Below, in pieces: positions 17,233 through 23,876 of a DNA stretch of 64,000 nt. A program made the translations under genes and the position numbers. Origin of the DNA: Desulfosalsimonas propionicica. Lineage in GTDB: Bacteria > Desulfobacterota > Desulfobacteria > Desulfobacterales > Desulfosalsimonadaceae. Below the pieces are notes generated by a model, which saw nothing but the letters and a program-made list of their open reading frames with translations, was not told the origin of the DNA and did no database searches. Within the stretch, counting starts at the first letter, position 1; every line of letters begins with the position of its first letter. Location of the stretch: assembly GCF_013761005.1 (NCBI RefSeq), contig NZ_JACDUS010000007.1, positions 1 to 64,000 on the forward strand. Direction: 5' to 3'.

Positions 17233-17612
17233 GGCTGACTCCTATAACGCAATTGGCTTCGGATTGTTTCGGATAAAGTTTTTCAGCCGTTTGGCGGTTG
17301 CTGTGACTTCCTTAAAAACAAGAAACAAAAGAAAGCTGTCCGGAACAATCGATGGATCCCGTTTTTCTCCGTCCAGGCGGGTTTCCGGTTATGGCATATA
17401 CATGAATCGCATCCCTGGATGTTTCCCAAAGCGCCCGATACATCCCGCAGGCCAGGTTTAAAACCGGCTGTGGCGTGTCGGCGGGAGTTTTCTTTGCCCC
17501 GTTATAGCAATAACGGCAGCACAGGTTGCATCTTGTGGTCAGTGCCAGTATGAGGTTGCGGACATCCATCAAAATTCAAAAAAATTCCGGATCCCAGACA
17601 CGATCCGGAATA
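17233..17612 (-). pseudogene. Collapsed remnant of a radical SAM - TonB receptor segment
   Basis: Pieces of this stretch match, in order, the intact segment at 19985-22965. They are a copy of the terminator before the radical SAM gene (17577-17612), the first ~40 residues of that enzyme including the CNLCCRYCYNG motif, its C-terminal YRALWETS, the receptor start, and the linker just before cbiK. The middle of both genes is missing. An 86-residue open frame (17312-17572) remains but lacks a barrel fold for SAM and the SPASM cysteines, so it cannot be active. Confidence 0.8.
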
Positions 17613-17620
17613 TCCATGAT

Positions 17621-18007
17621 TTATCTGTCTGCAGAATCCGCCGGGTCCACATGTTCGGACCAAAATCGTCCGTAGCCGTCAATGCGACCCTTTTCAAGCT
17701 CTCCGTTATAGACGCGGGCAATGCGTTTTCCCACGTTTCGGCATTTTTGCCTGACGTTCGGATTCTTGGCGCCGTCCATGGAAAAATACCAGGTCTCTCC
17801 GTCCGCGAAGATCGTATAGCCGGATCCCTGATAGCATTGCTTGTCATCAAGGTAGAGGGAAGCCAGATAAAAGATTTTTTCCGTTCTCACCAGAAAGGCT
17901 TCAGTGCCGTTCAAATTTGCCTTGGGAACCGGGTTTCCGCCTTTGCGGTTTAAATCGATAATTTTGGCCTTACCGAAGGCCGCAGGGCTTGGGCCATAAT
18001 CATGCAT
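17621..18007 (-). CDS. Hypothetical protein
   Basis: This is a 128-residue soluble protein that I do not recognise. It has no signal peptide or membrane segment and is mildly basic. Aromatic strands (FYLASLYLDDKQCYQ, TWYFSMDG) suggest a small beta-rich fold. AAGAGG precedes ATG 18007 by five bases, which supports a real gene. It follows the glycine/sarcosine methyltransferase by 65 bp on the same strand and may be co-transcribed with it. Its 3' end touches the terminator relic of the collapsed segment. Confidence 0.55.
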   Translation of the reverse strand: MHDYGPSPAAFGKAKIIDLNRKGGNPVPKANLNGTEAFLVRTEKIFYLASLYLDDKQCYQGSGYTIFADGETWYFSMDGAKNPNVRQKCRNVGKRIARVYNGELEKGRIDGYGRFWSEHVDPADSADR

Positions 18008-18072
18008 GTCAACCTCTTGCTGCCGCTGTCTGGCAGCGGCAGTTTTTTTGAGTAATGCGGCGGGGTCGGAAG

Positions 18073-18858
18073 CTATTGCTTTTCAGCCACGTGAATGAAA
18101 AAGTCTGTCTGTTTGATGCCGTAATCCTTTTGAAAATCCCCGTATGTTGTGATTTTCTGGAAGCCCGCACCGCGGAGCAGACCGCAGCAATAGTCTTTGC
18201 GCAGGGGATACATATTGAGCTTGTAGCTCGACTGGTCCGGAAAACAATATTCAAATATGACCAGGTCATCGCTGATATGGACCGGTTCGGCTTTTACCCG
18301 GTCGCCTGCATAATAATATTTGTGCTTGGAACTGTATCCGGTTTCCAGCATATTATCGTAATTGCGCTGATCGATGATCAGGATTCCGTCGGATTTCAAT
18401 ACAGCGTAGAACTCGGCCAGTGCTTTTCTGCGATCCGGTTCGGCAAAAAGGTGAGTAAAAGAATTGCCCAGACATATCACTGCATCGTATCGCTCTTTGA
18501 TATCACGGGTCAGCCAGCGCCAGTCCGCCTGGATAGTGCGGAGCACCAAATTCCGTTTCCTCCCGTTTTCCCAGGCCTTGTGGAGCATTTCCGTGCTTCC
18601 GTCCGCGCTGTGAACTTCAAAACCGGCGCTCATCAGCGTGACCGAGTGGTAGCCCGTTCCTGTGGCCAGGTCGAGGATTTTGTTCTTTCCCTTGTTTTTC
18701 AAGAGGTTGATAAAGAAGGCACCTTCACCTTCGGCCCGACCTTCCCAGTCAATCAGTTCATCCCACTTGTCCACAAAATCTTTCTGGTATTGGGCTTTGT
18801 AATGATCGGTATTCTTGATTTTTTCCATGCCGTCATTGTTGTTTTTGTCCCTTTCCAT
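18073..18858 (-). CDS. Glycine/sarcosine N-methyltransferase
   Basis: This 261-residue enzyme resembles glycine/sarcosine N-methyltransferase, which methylates glycine to sarcosine and dimethylglycine on the way to the osmoprotectant betaine. Motifs seen are LDLATGTGYHSVTL (SAM site, about 63), ADGSTEML, QADWRWL and the highly conserved ICLGNSFTHLF, then DQRNYDNML. AAAGGAGG lies seven bases before ATG 18858, so this start is preferred over Met 11. The usual partner for the last methylation step is not adjacent. A MITE-like repeat lies just upstream. The gene implies an osmotic, probably saline, habitat. Confidence 0.85.
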   Translation of the reverse strand: MERDKNNNDGMEKIKNTDHYKAQYQKDFVDKWDELIDWEGRAEGEGAFFINLLKNKGKNKILDLATGTGYHSVTLMSAGFEVHSADGSTEMLHKAWENGRKRNLVLRTIQADWRWLTRDIKERYDAVICLGNSFTHLFAEPDRRKALAEFYAVLKSDGILIIDQRNYDNMLETGYSSKHKYYYAGDRVKAEPVHISDDLVIFEYCFPDQSSYKLNMYPLRKDYCCGLLRGAGFQKITTYGDFQKDYGIKQTDFFIHVAEKQ

Positions 18859-18901
18859 AAAACGCCTCCTTTTTTTTAAAAAGTTCTTTTAAAAACAACT
18901 T

Positions 18902-19110
18902 TGATGGTGCCGTAAAAAGTGCAATATCTGCGTTACGCGCAATTTCTCAGAATTTCACGTACGGCTAAGTACGCTGCATTCTTCGAAATTGCGCAAGCCT
19001 TGATCTTGAACTTTTTATGGCACCATCTGAAATCAGACTTTTTACGGTGCCATCAATTTTTCAGAATTTCACGTACGGATAAATGCTCTGTATTATTCGA
19101 AATTGTCCAA
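18902..19110. repeat. MITE-like repeat, copy 2, plus a partial third copy
   Basis: 18902-19055 starts TGATGGTGCCGTAAAAAGT and ends with the inverted ACTTTTTACGGTGCCATCA. It is nearly identical inside to the copy at 15977-16139. 19056-19110 repeats only the inner part (TTCAGAATTTCACGTACGG) in more decayed form. It sits between the orphan riboswitch (b) and the methyltransferase gene. Confidence 0.65.
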
Positions 19111-19162
19111 ATTCCGGATCCGAAAGCAATCCGCGCTCTTTGTTTTAACCGGGTTGCCAAAT

Positions 19163-19204
19163 AAAAAAAGCCCTCCGGACACAAATAATAGTGTCCGGAG
19201 GGCT
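19163..19204 (-). terminator. Intrinsic terminator of riboswitch (b)
   Basis: The stem AGCCCTCCGGACAC/GTGTCCGGAGGGCT is followed on the minus strand by a run of seven T. It lies about 107 bp after the B12 box. The equivalent stem in copy B carries a paired base change. Confidence 0.75.
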
Positions 19205-19310
19205 GCACCCAGTTTTCTTGGCCCTCCAATATTTCGAATGGAACAATTTGTCCATTCGGAGCTGTCCATCAGGCTCGGCATCTGTAGCTCCGCAGAAACA
19301 CCGATATATG

Positions 19311-19490
19311 GGTCAAGGCAGGTCTTCTGGCTTCCCCGCCTTTTCAGCGGCCTTCCCATGGGGTTTAAACCCTACAGTGGCTCACAAAGGCTGAAAAGGT
19401 CTCCGTTATCATGAAACGGATCGGGGTTACAGCGGCGGGACCGCTCCCGGCTTTCACGGGATTCCCTATTAAGCAAACTGCACCCTAACA
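19311..19490 (-). promoter_or_regulatory. Cobalamin riboswitch (b), orphan
   Basis: On the minus strand all aptamer blocks are present: GGTCCCGCCGCTGTAACCCC, GCCACTGTAGGG, GGGAAGGCCGC and the B12 box AAGCCAGAAGACCTGCC. After its terminator only decayed repeat sequence follows, with no gene for about 300 bp. It seems to have lost its target. Confidence 0.92.
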
Positions 19491-19496
19491 CTTTTA

Positions 19497-19525
19497 TTCA
19501 TATTGGCTGCACAGCAGACTGTCAA
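19497..19525 (-). promoter_or_regulatory. Sigma70 promoter of riboswitch (b)
   Basis: TTGACA (19520-19525), a 17-bp spacer and TATGAA (19497-19502) on the minus strand. Copy B has the same promoter. Confidence 0.7.
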
Positions 19526-19551
19526 GGGAAAGTTCGGCCAAATAAACCAAA

Positions 19552-19743
19552 TCAGTTCCGGCAGAGTTGCTTACCGTGGCGTACTTGGAAGCCTTCGTCC
19601 GGGTAAAAGTCTTCTGCCAGGGCAATGCTGTTGAAATTCTTGCGCACCCATTTGTGAAGGGCGTTGGCAAAGGCGGGATTATGAAAGCGGATCACTTCGC
19701 CCAGGCAGTTCAGGTCCTGTTGTATGCGCCAGTATAGATACAT
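19552..19743 (-). CDS. Small hypothetical protein, copy A (probably truncated)
   Basis: This 63-residue frame shares its first ~50 residues (MYLYWRIQQDLNCLGEVIRF and onward to DFYPDE) with the product of 28492-28698. The two then diverge where the duplicated segments stop matching. GAGGGGGT lies seven bases before the ATG in both copies. The common part looks like the start of a helical domain with WV.KNFNSIALAEDFYP. I do not recognise the family. Probably both are truncated versions of a longer gene that once followed cobO. Confidence 0.4.
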   Translation of the reverse strand: MYLYWRIQQDLNCLGEVIRFHNPAFANALHKWVRKNFNSIALAEDFYPDEGFQVRHGKQLCRN

Positions 19744-19803
19744 AAAAACACCCCCTCAAATTTGTTGTTTAATAAAAATTTTGTTTTTCCAATTAGATAT
19801 GGG

Positions 19804-19989
19804 TCAACCCGGTTTCGCCCGGATGGGTGCTGAGGTCGCGCAGGTAGGTAAACTCGTCGAGCACCACCAGATGATACTTGCCGGTTCGTGGCCGGCAAAA
19901 CGCTGTTTCACTCGGGTATGGATGTGTCCGTAGATTTGGCGCGCGCGGGTCGTGCTGCCGAATGTGGCAATAACAATGGGATGTTTCAT
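19804..19989 (-). pseudogene. Chimeric remnant: cbiK start joined to a cobO fragment
   Basis: The first ~35 residues (MKHPIVIATFGSTTRARQIY and on to FAGHE) equal the start of CbiK. The DNA at about 19841-19884 then matches an internal piece of cobO near 29008-29045, read in another frame. The rest of cbiK is absent. The ATG lies nine bases after the stop of the TonB receptor gene, which shows that cbiK once followed that receptor directly. The product would lack both metal-binding histidine regions. Confidence 0.85.
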
Positions 19990-19998
19990 GGCTGGCTC

Positions 19999-21900
19999 CT
20001 ATAACGCAACATTGAAACCGGCATAAGCCCGCAATCCGTCATTCGGGTAGCCGTGATGAATTTCAAAATCATTGTCAAACAGGTTGCGCACCTGGACGAA
20101 CAGCTCAAACGGGTGGCCGCCCCACTTGAGGGGCTGGGCGATTTTTGCGTCCACGCTTAAATAGCCGGCCATCCTCTTTTCCCTGCTGTTTTCAAGATCG
20201 CTGAACCGCTCGCTTACGGCCTCCATGTCAATCTCCAGGCGCGTGTCCGTCTTTTTCAGAGTCTGTTTAACGGTGGCCGTGAATTTCTGGGCCGGTGTGT
20301 AGGTGAGCTCCTCGCCATTGGCCTCGTTTTCGCTCTCCTGGCGGATATAGTTGAAATTCATCTCGGTTTGCTCAAACGGCTGCCACTTGACATTGATTTC
20401 AACACCACAGCGCCAGGCATCGGCGATGTTGACAGGCCGCTTGATGGTATCCGCGAATTCCTGGTAGGCGATCAGGTCCTTCACATCCTCGCGAAACAGG
20501 GTGACAGAGATTCCACCGGTCTCGCCCGCCTTTTGTATAAATCCCAGGCTGCTGCTGATCACCCTTTCCTCGTCAAGATCGGGGTTGCCCCGGACCTGGT
20601 CGATAGAGCCGTGGCTGGGCTGGTAGAGCTGGCCGAAGGTGGGAATGTTGACCGTGTAGCCCACCCCGGCTTTGATGATCCGGCCGGCGCCGGGTTTAAA
20701 AGAAATCCCCAGATTGCCGCCAGGCGCCGGGTCGAAATCCGATGCCCAATCCCCTCTTGCGCCGGCACTTACGGAGAAGGCCCCTAGCCGGCGGTCGAAC
20801 TGGCCGTGAAGGCCGATCTGCCGGCGATCATGATCGCCGCTCAAGGTATGATCCACGGTTTCATGTCTGGCAGAGGCGCCGGTCCGCACGGACCACAAGC
20901 CCGTATCCTCACACCAGTCGGTCTCGCCTTTCACGCCTATCCCCAGGGTCTCCAGGGTGGATTCCAGTCCGGTCTGGGAGCGGTCTTCCAGCCGCACCCC
21001 GTCGGCAAACAGCTTGGCTTTGTAGCTTCCGGTATCGCCTGTCATGCCCTGGGCGCGAAAGTCCGCGGATGCTTTTTGAAAGGTCTGCTCGGCATCCGGA
21101 GTGGGATTGTAATCCCGGCCCGGATTTCCGTGGGCGCTGTAGTAGTATCGGCCGTTTATGTCATAGGCCCGGGCGTCGGGGGTCTGCATTTCCCATTGGG
21201 CGCTGATGTTGGCACTGTCGCGATCGTTGTTTCCGCGCTTGCCGTCCGTGTGCTTGCCGGTTGCGGACAGCTGCAGCCGCTGGTTGTCAGAGCTCATGGA
21301 TTTTGAAGCCGTGGCTTCCGCTGTGCCATAGGAGCCGCCCAAAACCCGGAAGCGGGCCGAGGGCCGGGTTTTGCCGTCTGCTTTGCCGTCAGGGGCCAAC
21401 ACAATATTAATGGCGCCCGACGATGCGCCGACACCCAGCCATACGGGTACAGGCGGCTTATAGACTTCGATGCGCTCGATCATGGAAACCGGGATGTCCC
21501 CGATAACCGCGCTGCCGTACTGGCTGCCGCCCGCAGGGCGCCCGTTGACCAAAATCAGAATGCGTCCGGTGCCGCCGGAGCCGCGGATACTGATGCGCGC
21601 GCCCAGGCCTGTGCCGCTGGGCTCCACCGATACGCCGGGCATGGCGTCTACGGCTGTGTCCGTGTCCAGGAAATTACGCTCCCGAATTTCATCGCGTCCC
21701 ATAACTTCCACCTGCTGCGGATTGTCTTGGATAAAGCTTTCCAGCCGTTTGGCGGTTACCGTTACCTCCTCCAGCCGGTGGGCACTCTGGCCTGAATGGC
21801 CGGAGTGATCGTGATCGTGAGCCAGGGCAGGGGACGTGCCCGGAGCTGTCAACAAAACCAAAAAACATAAAAAAGCTGTCTGGAACAATCGATGAATCAC
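19999..21900 (-). CDS. TonB-dependent receptor with His-rich N-terminus (BtuB-like)
   Basis: This 633-residue outer-membrane receptor has a signal peptide (about 1-27), then a His-rich stretch, HDHDHSGHSGQSAH, and a TonB-box-like EEVTVTAKR. The plug domain has ISIRGSGGTGRILILVNG and SMIERIEVYKPP. The barrel ends NLFDNDFEIHHGYPNDGLRA with a final Leu. GTG 21900 overlaps the stop of the radical SAM gene (GTGA), with CGGAG just upstream. The gene is behind riboswitch (c). The His-rich region could bind cobalt or another metal at the plug. Substrate is likely a corrinoid or cobalt chelate, from regulation and neighbours only. Confidence 0.88.
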   Translation of the reverse strand: MIHRLFQTAFLCFLVLLTAPGTSPALAHDHDHSGHSGQSAHRLEEVTVTAKRLESFIQDNPQQVEVMGRDEIRERNFLDTDTAVDAMPGVSVEPSGTGLGARISIRGSGGTGRILILVNGRPAGGSQYGSAVIGDIPVSMIERIEVYKPPVPVWLGVGASSGAINIVLAPDGKADGKTRPSARFRVLGGSYGTAEATASKSMSSDNQRLQLSATGKHTDGKRGNNDRDSANISAQWEMQTPDARAYDINGRYYYSAHGNPGRDYNPTPDAEQTFQKASADFRAQGMTGDTGSYKAKLFADGVRLEDRSQTGLESTLETLGIGVKGETDWCEDTGLWSVRTGASARHETVDHTLSGDHDRRQIGLHGQFDRRLGAFSVSAGARGDWASDFDPAPGGNLGISFKPGAGRIIKAGVGYTVNIPTFGQLYQPSHGSIDQVRGNPDLDEERVISSSLGFIQKAGETGGISVTLFREDVKDLIAYQEFADTIKRPVNIADAWRCGVEINVKWQPFEQTEMNFNYIRQESENEANGEELTYTPAQKFTATVKQTLKKTDTRLEIDMEAVSERFSDLENSREKRMAGYLSVDAKIAQPLKWGGHPFELFVQVRNLFDNDFEIHHGYPNDGLRAYAGFNVAL

Positions 21901-22919
21901 GTTTTTCTCCGTTCAGGCGGGTTTTCGGTTGAAGTTTTCCAAAGCGCCCGATACAGGTCGCAGACCAGTGTCTGACGCGCTCCCCGGTTATAATGGAGCC
22001 GGCCGGGGCAGTCGCCCGGACATCGATCCCGTATCTCACAGCGTTCACAGTCCGCCTGTTCGGGCCTGGACATACCCAGTCGCTGCAGGGCACCGGGTTC
22101 CGGATGCCAGACGGTGCCTGCGGCAAAAGAATCATCCGCCAGAGTTTGTCCGCAGGGAAACAGCCGGCCGTCCGGATGAACAGCCAGGCTCTCTCCCCGG
22201 CAGGCATGACAGAAGGCCGGCTTTTTTTCAGCGCGCATCAACAGATCCTTTTCACGCAAACGGATAGGGCGGGGCCTGCAGGCGTTAACCGCAGCCAAGG
22301 TTGCGGCCATGGCTTTGCTGCCGTCTGCCAGGGACCGGCTGTCGGGAAAATCTGCAGCCGCCGTTGCAGCGGCCCGGCCTTTGGCCACCAAAAGATCCAG
22401 GCCGATGCCCCGGGCGCAGGAAAAGCCCGCCAGAGTAAGCGCCAGGCGATCCAGGAAAGCCGTGTTGTGGCGGGTCACCACGGTTGTCACCCGAAAGGGG
22501 ATGCCGGCGGACTCCAGCATCTGCAGGCCGCGAAGGGTTTCGGCCGCCTTGCCCCGCTGCGCCTGGTGGACGTCCGGACCGCCGTCCAGACTGACTCCCA
22601 CCTGCATGTCGTAGGTCTTGAAAATTTTCAGCATCTCCGGGCTCAGGCAGCTCCCGTTGGTCTGTATTCCGATAGTCCGGCAAAGTCCGCTTTCACGGGC
22701 GGACCGGGCGGCTTTTTCAATCAGTGCCGGCATCAGCGTCGGCTCGCCCCCGGTGAGCTGCAGATGAAAGGGGCGGCCGCTGTCTGCCGCCAGCCGGCAG
22801 GCCTGGTATAAAACCGACTCCGGCATATCGGCCGGCGTTTTCTCCGGACCGTTATAACAATATCGGCAGCACAGGTTGCATCTTGTGGTCAGTGCCAGTA
22901 TGAGGTAACGGATATTCAT
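21897..22919 (-). CDS. Radical SAM/SPASM domain protein, B12-controlled
   Basis: This 340-residue protein has the radical SAM cluster motif CNLCCRYC near residue 15, the glycine-rich LTGGEPTL near 60, and a C-terminal SPASM domain. The SPASM cysteines are visible: CRGESLAVHPDGRLFPC and CERCEIRDRCPGDC, then a final Cys in LVCDLYRALW. Such enzymes often modify peptides or proteins. ATG 22919 is chosen because a terminator hairpin of riboswitch (c) ends a few bases upstream and the longer frame would run through it. The stop overlaps the GTG of the TonB receptor, so the two proteins are translationally coupled. No small precursor peptide gene is seen. The substrate is unknown. Confidence 0.85.
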   Translation of the reverse strand: MNIRYLILALTTRCNLCCRYCYNGPEKTPADMPESVLYQACRLAADSGRPFHLQLTGGEPTLMPALIEKAARSARESGLCRTIGIQTNGSCLSPEMLKIFKTYDMQVGVSLDGGPDVHQAQRGKAAETLRGLQMLESAGIPFRVTTVVTRHNTAFLDRLALTLAGFSCARGIGLDLLVAKGRAAATAAADFPDSRSLADGSKAMAATLAAVNACRPRPIRLREKDLLMRAEKKPAFCHACRGESLAVHPDGRLFPCGQTLADDSFAAGTVWHPEPGALQRLGMSRPEQADCERCEIRDRCPGDCPGRLHYNRGARQTLVCDLYRALWKTSTENPPERRKT

Positions 22920-22927
22920 CAAAGTGC

Positions 22928-22964
22928 AAAAAAAAATCCCGGATCGCATACACGATCCGGGATT
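22928..22964 (-). terminator. Expression-platform terminator of riboswitch (c)
   Basis: The stem AATCCCGGATCG/CGATCCGGGATT is followed on the minus strand by a run of nine or more T, ending about 10 bp before the radical SAM ATG. Riboswitches (d) and (g) use nearly the same hairpin. Confidence 0.8.
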
Positions 22965-23024
22965 TCCCTTTTTTATCCAGGGTGCGGTGAAACGGCGGCT
23001 ATACCGGGAAGCCGCGCTTCTCAA

Positions 23025-23212
23025 AGTCCGGGCAGGTCTTCTGGCTCTCGGATCGATCTACTCACTGCCCCTTCCCGGCAACTTTGCCAGTGGGATGCTG
23101 CAGTTTTCGTCCCCGATTACAGCGGCGGGTCCACCACCGAATTTCACGGTGTTCCCTTTTAGCGGCCGGAAGGGACTTTGCTCAGGCCCCCGGGCCGCAC
23201 CCGGACCTTTTA
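23025..23212 (-). promoter_or_regulatory. Cobalamin riboswitch (c)
   Basis: On the minus strand it has GGACCCGCCGCTGTAATCGGGG, GCCACTGG-type (CCCACTGG here), GGGAAGGGGCAG and the B12 box GAGCCAGAAGACCTGCC. It is followed by a terminator and the radical SAM - TonB receptor pair. It should switch off both when cobalamin is plentiful. Confidence 0.92.
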
Positions 23213-23237
23213 TTTTATTTTATTTTAGGCTGAAAAG

Positions 23238-23266
23238 AGAATATAAAGAAATCATCCCATTGTCAA
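23238..23266 (-). promoter_or_regulatory. Sigma70 promoter of riboswitch (c)
   Basis: TTGACA (23261-23266), a 17-bp spacer and TATTCT (23238-23243) on the minus strand, just upstream of the aptamer. Confidence 0.7.
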
Positions 23267-23313
23267 CCCACTTGAACAAGAGTGGGCCGAGGGGGCAGCG
23301 CGGCAATTCATCC

Positions 23314-23342
23314 TTGACTTTGCTTTTGGAATCTTTTTAAAT
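23314..23342 (+). promoter_or_regulatory. Sigma70 promoter of riboswitch (d)
   Basis: TTGACT (23314-23319), a 17-bp spacer and TTAAAT (23337-23342). It is divergent from the promoter at 23238-23266, and the two start regions are about 100 bp apart. Confidence 0.7.
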
Positions 23343-23354
23343 GAATTTTTTATT

Positions 23355-23515
23355 CAGGTGCTCATCAGTTGAGCCGAAGAGGGAACCCTGTGCAAATCAG
23401 GGACCGGCCCGCGGCTGTGAGCGGGGACGAAAGCTGCAATAAAGCCACTGGCGAAGGTGTCGGGAAGGGGCAGCGAGTAGAGGGATCCGCAAGTCAGAAG
23501 ACCTGTCTGAATAAG
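23355..23515 (+). promoter_or_regulatory. Cobalamin riboswitch (d)
   Basis: On the plus strand the aptamer blocks follow in order: AGGGAACCCTGTGCAAATC, GGCCCGCGGCTGTGAGCGGGG, AAGCCACTGG, CGGGAAGGGGCAG and the B12 box AAGTCAGAAGACCTGTC. It precedes a terminator, a TonB receptor remnant and cobN number 1. Confidence 0.93.
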
Positions 23516-23578
23516 CATAAGGGGTTTGACTGCGCCGGCAACGTTGTGCCCCGGGCTGAATCTGCGGATAAAAAGGGA

Positions 23579-23618
23579 TATCCCGGATCGTGTATGCGGT
23601 CCGGGATTTTTTTTGCAG
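23579..23618 (+). terminator. Expression-platform terminator of riboswitch (d)
   Basis: ATCCCGGATCG-TGTATG-CGGTCCGGGAT followed by eight T. The sequence is close to the terminators of riboswitches (c) and (g). Confidence 0.8.
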
Positions 23619-23639
23619 AAAACCCAGGCCTTCTTTAAG

Positions 23640-23876
23640 TACGGGGACGAAGACAGCATGGAGTACGAATACGATCCGCAAATGGAGCAAGCTTGGGCTT
23701 TCCGGCTTTTACATGGATTACGCGGAAAATACCGTTTGTGGAAAGGCTATCTGACAATGGCCGTGGACAACGTGTTTGATGAAGATGTTGAGATAAACGG
23801 CAACAAGGAAACAGACAATTATATTTATTACGGCATGCCCCGGTTTTTTAAAACTGGATATGAGATTGCGTTTTAA
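23640..23876 (+). pseudogene. C-terminal remnant of a TonB-dependent receptor
   Basis: About 75 codons encode the last strands of a receptor barrel (LTMAVDNVFDEDVEINGNK, then a terminal Phe). No signal peptide, plug or main barrel remains between the riboswitch terminator and this piece. Its TAA shares a base with the ATG of cobN, so the lost receptor and CobN were once translationally coupled. The joint lies directly after the terminator's T run, which suggests a deletion between the leader and the 3' end of the gene. Confidence 0.8.

Larger units (their letters stand above)
19145..19832. repeat. Duplicated segment, copy A (riboswitch b, promoter, small ORF)
   Basis: This stretch matches 27968-28797 with high identity over the terminator, cobalamin riboswitch, promoter and a small ORF. 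It is interrupted by a non-matching centre (about 19535-19585 here, about 28352-28550 in copy B). The duplication ends inside cobO-related sequence. Confidence 0.8.

Noticed and set aside
17312-17572. Small radical SAM protein or RiPP precursor
   Set aside because: The CxxxCxxC start is joined to the last residues of the same enzyme; comparison with 21897-22919 shows a deletion remnant.
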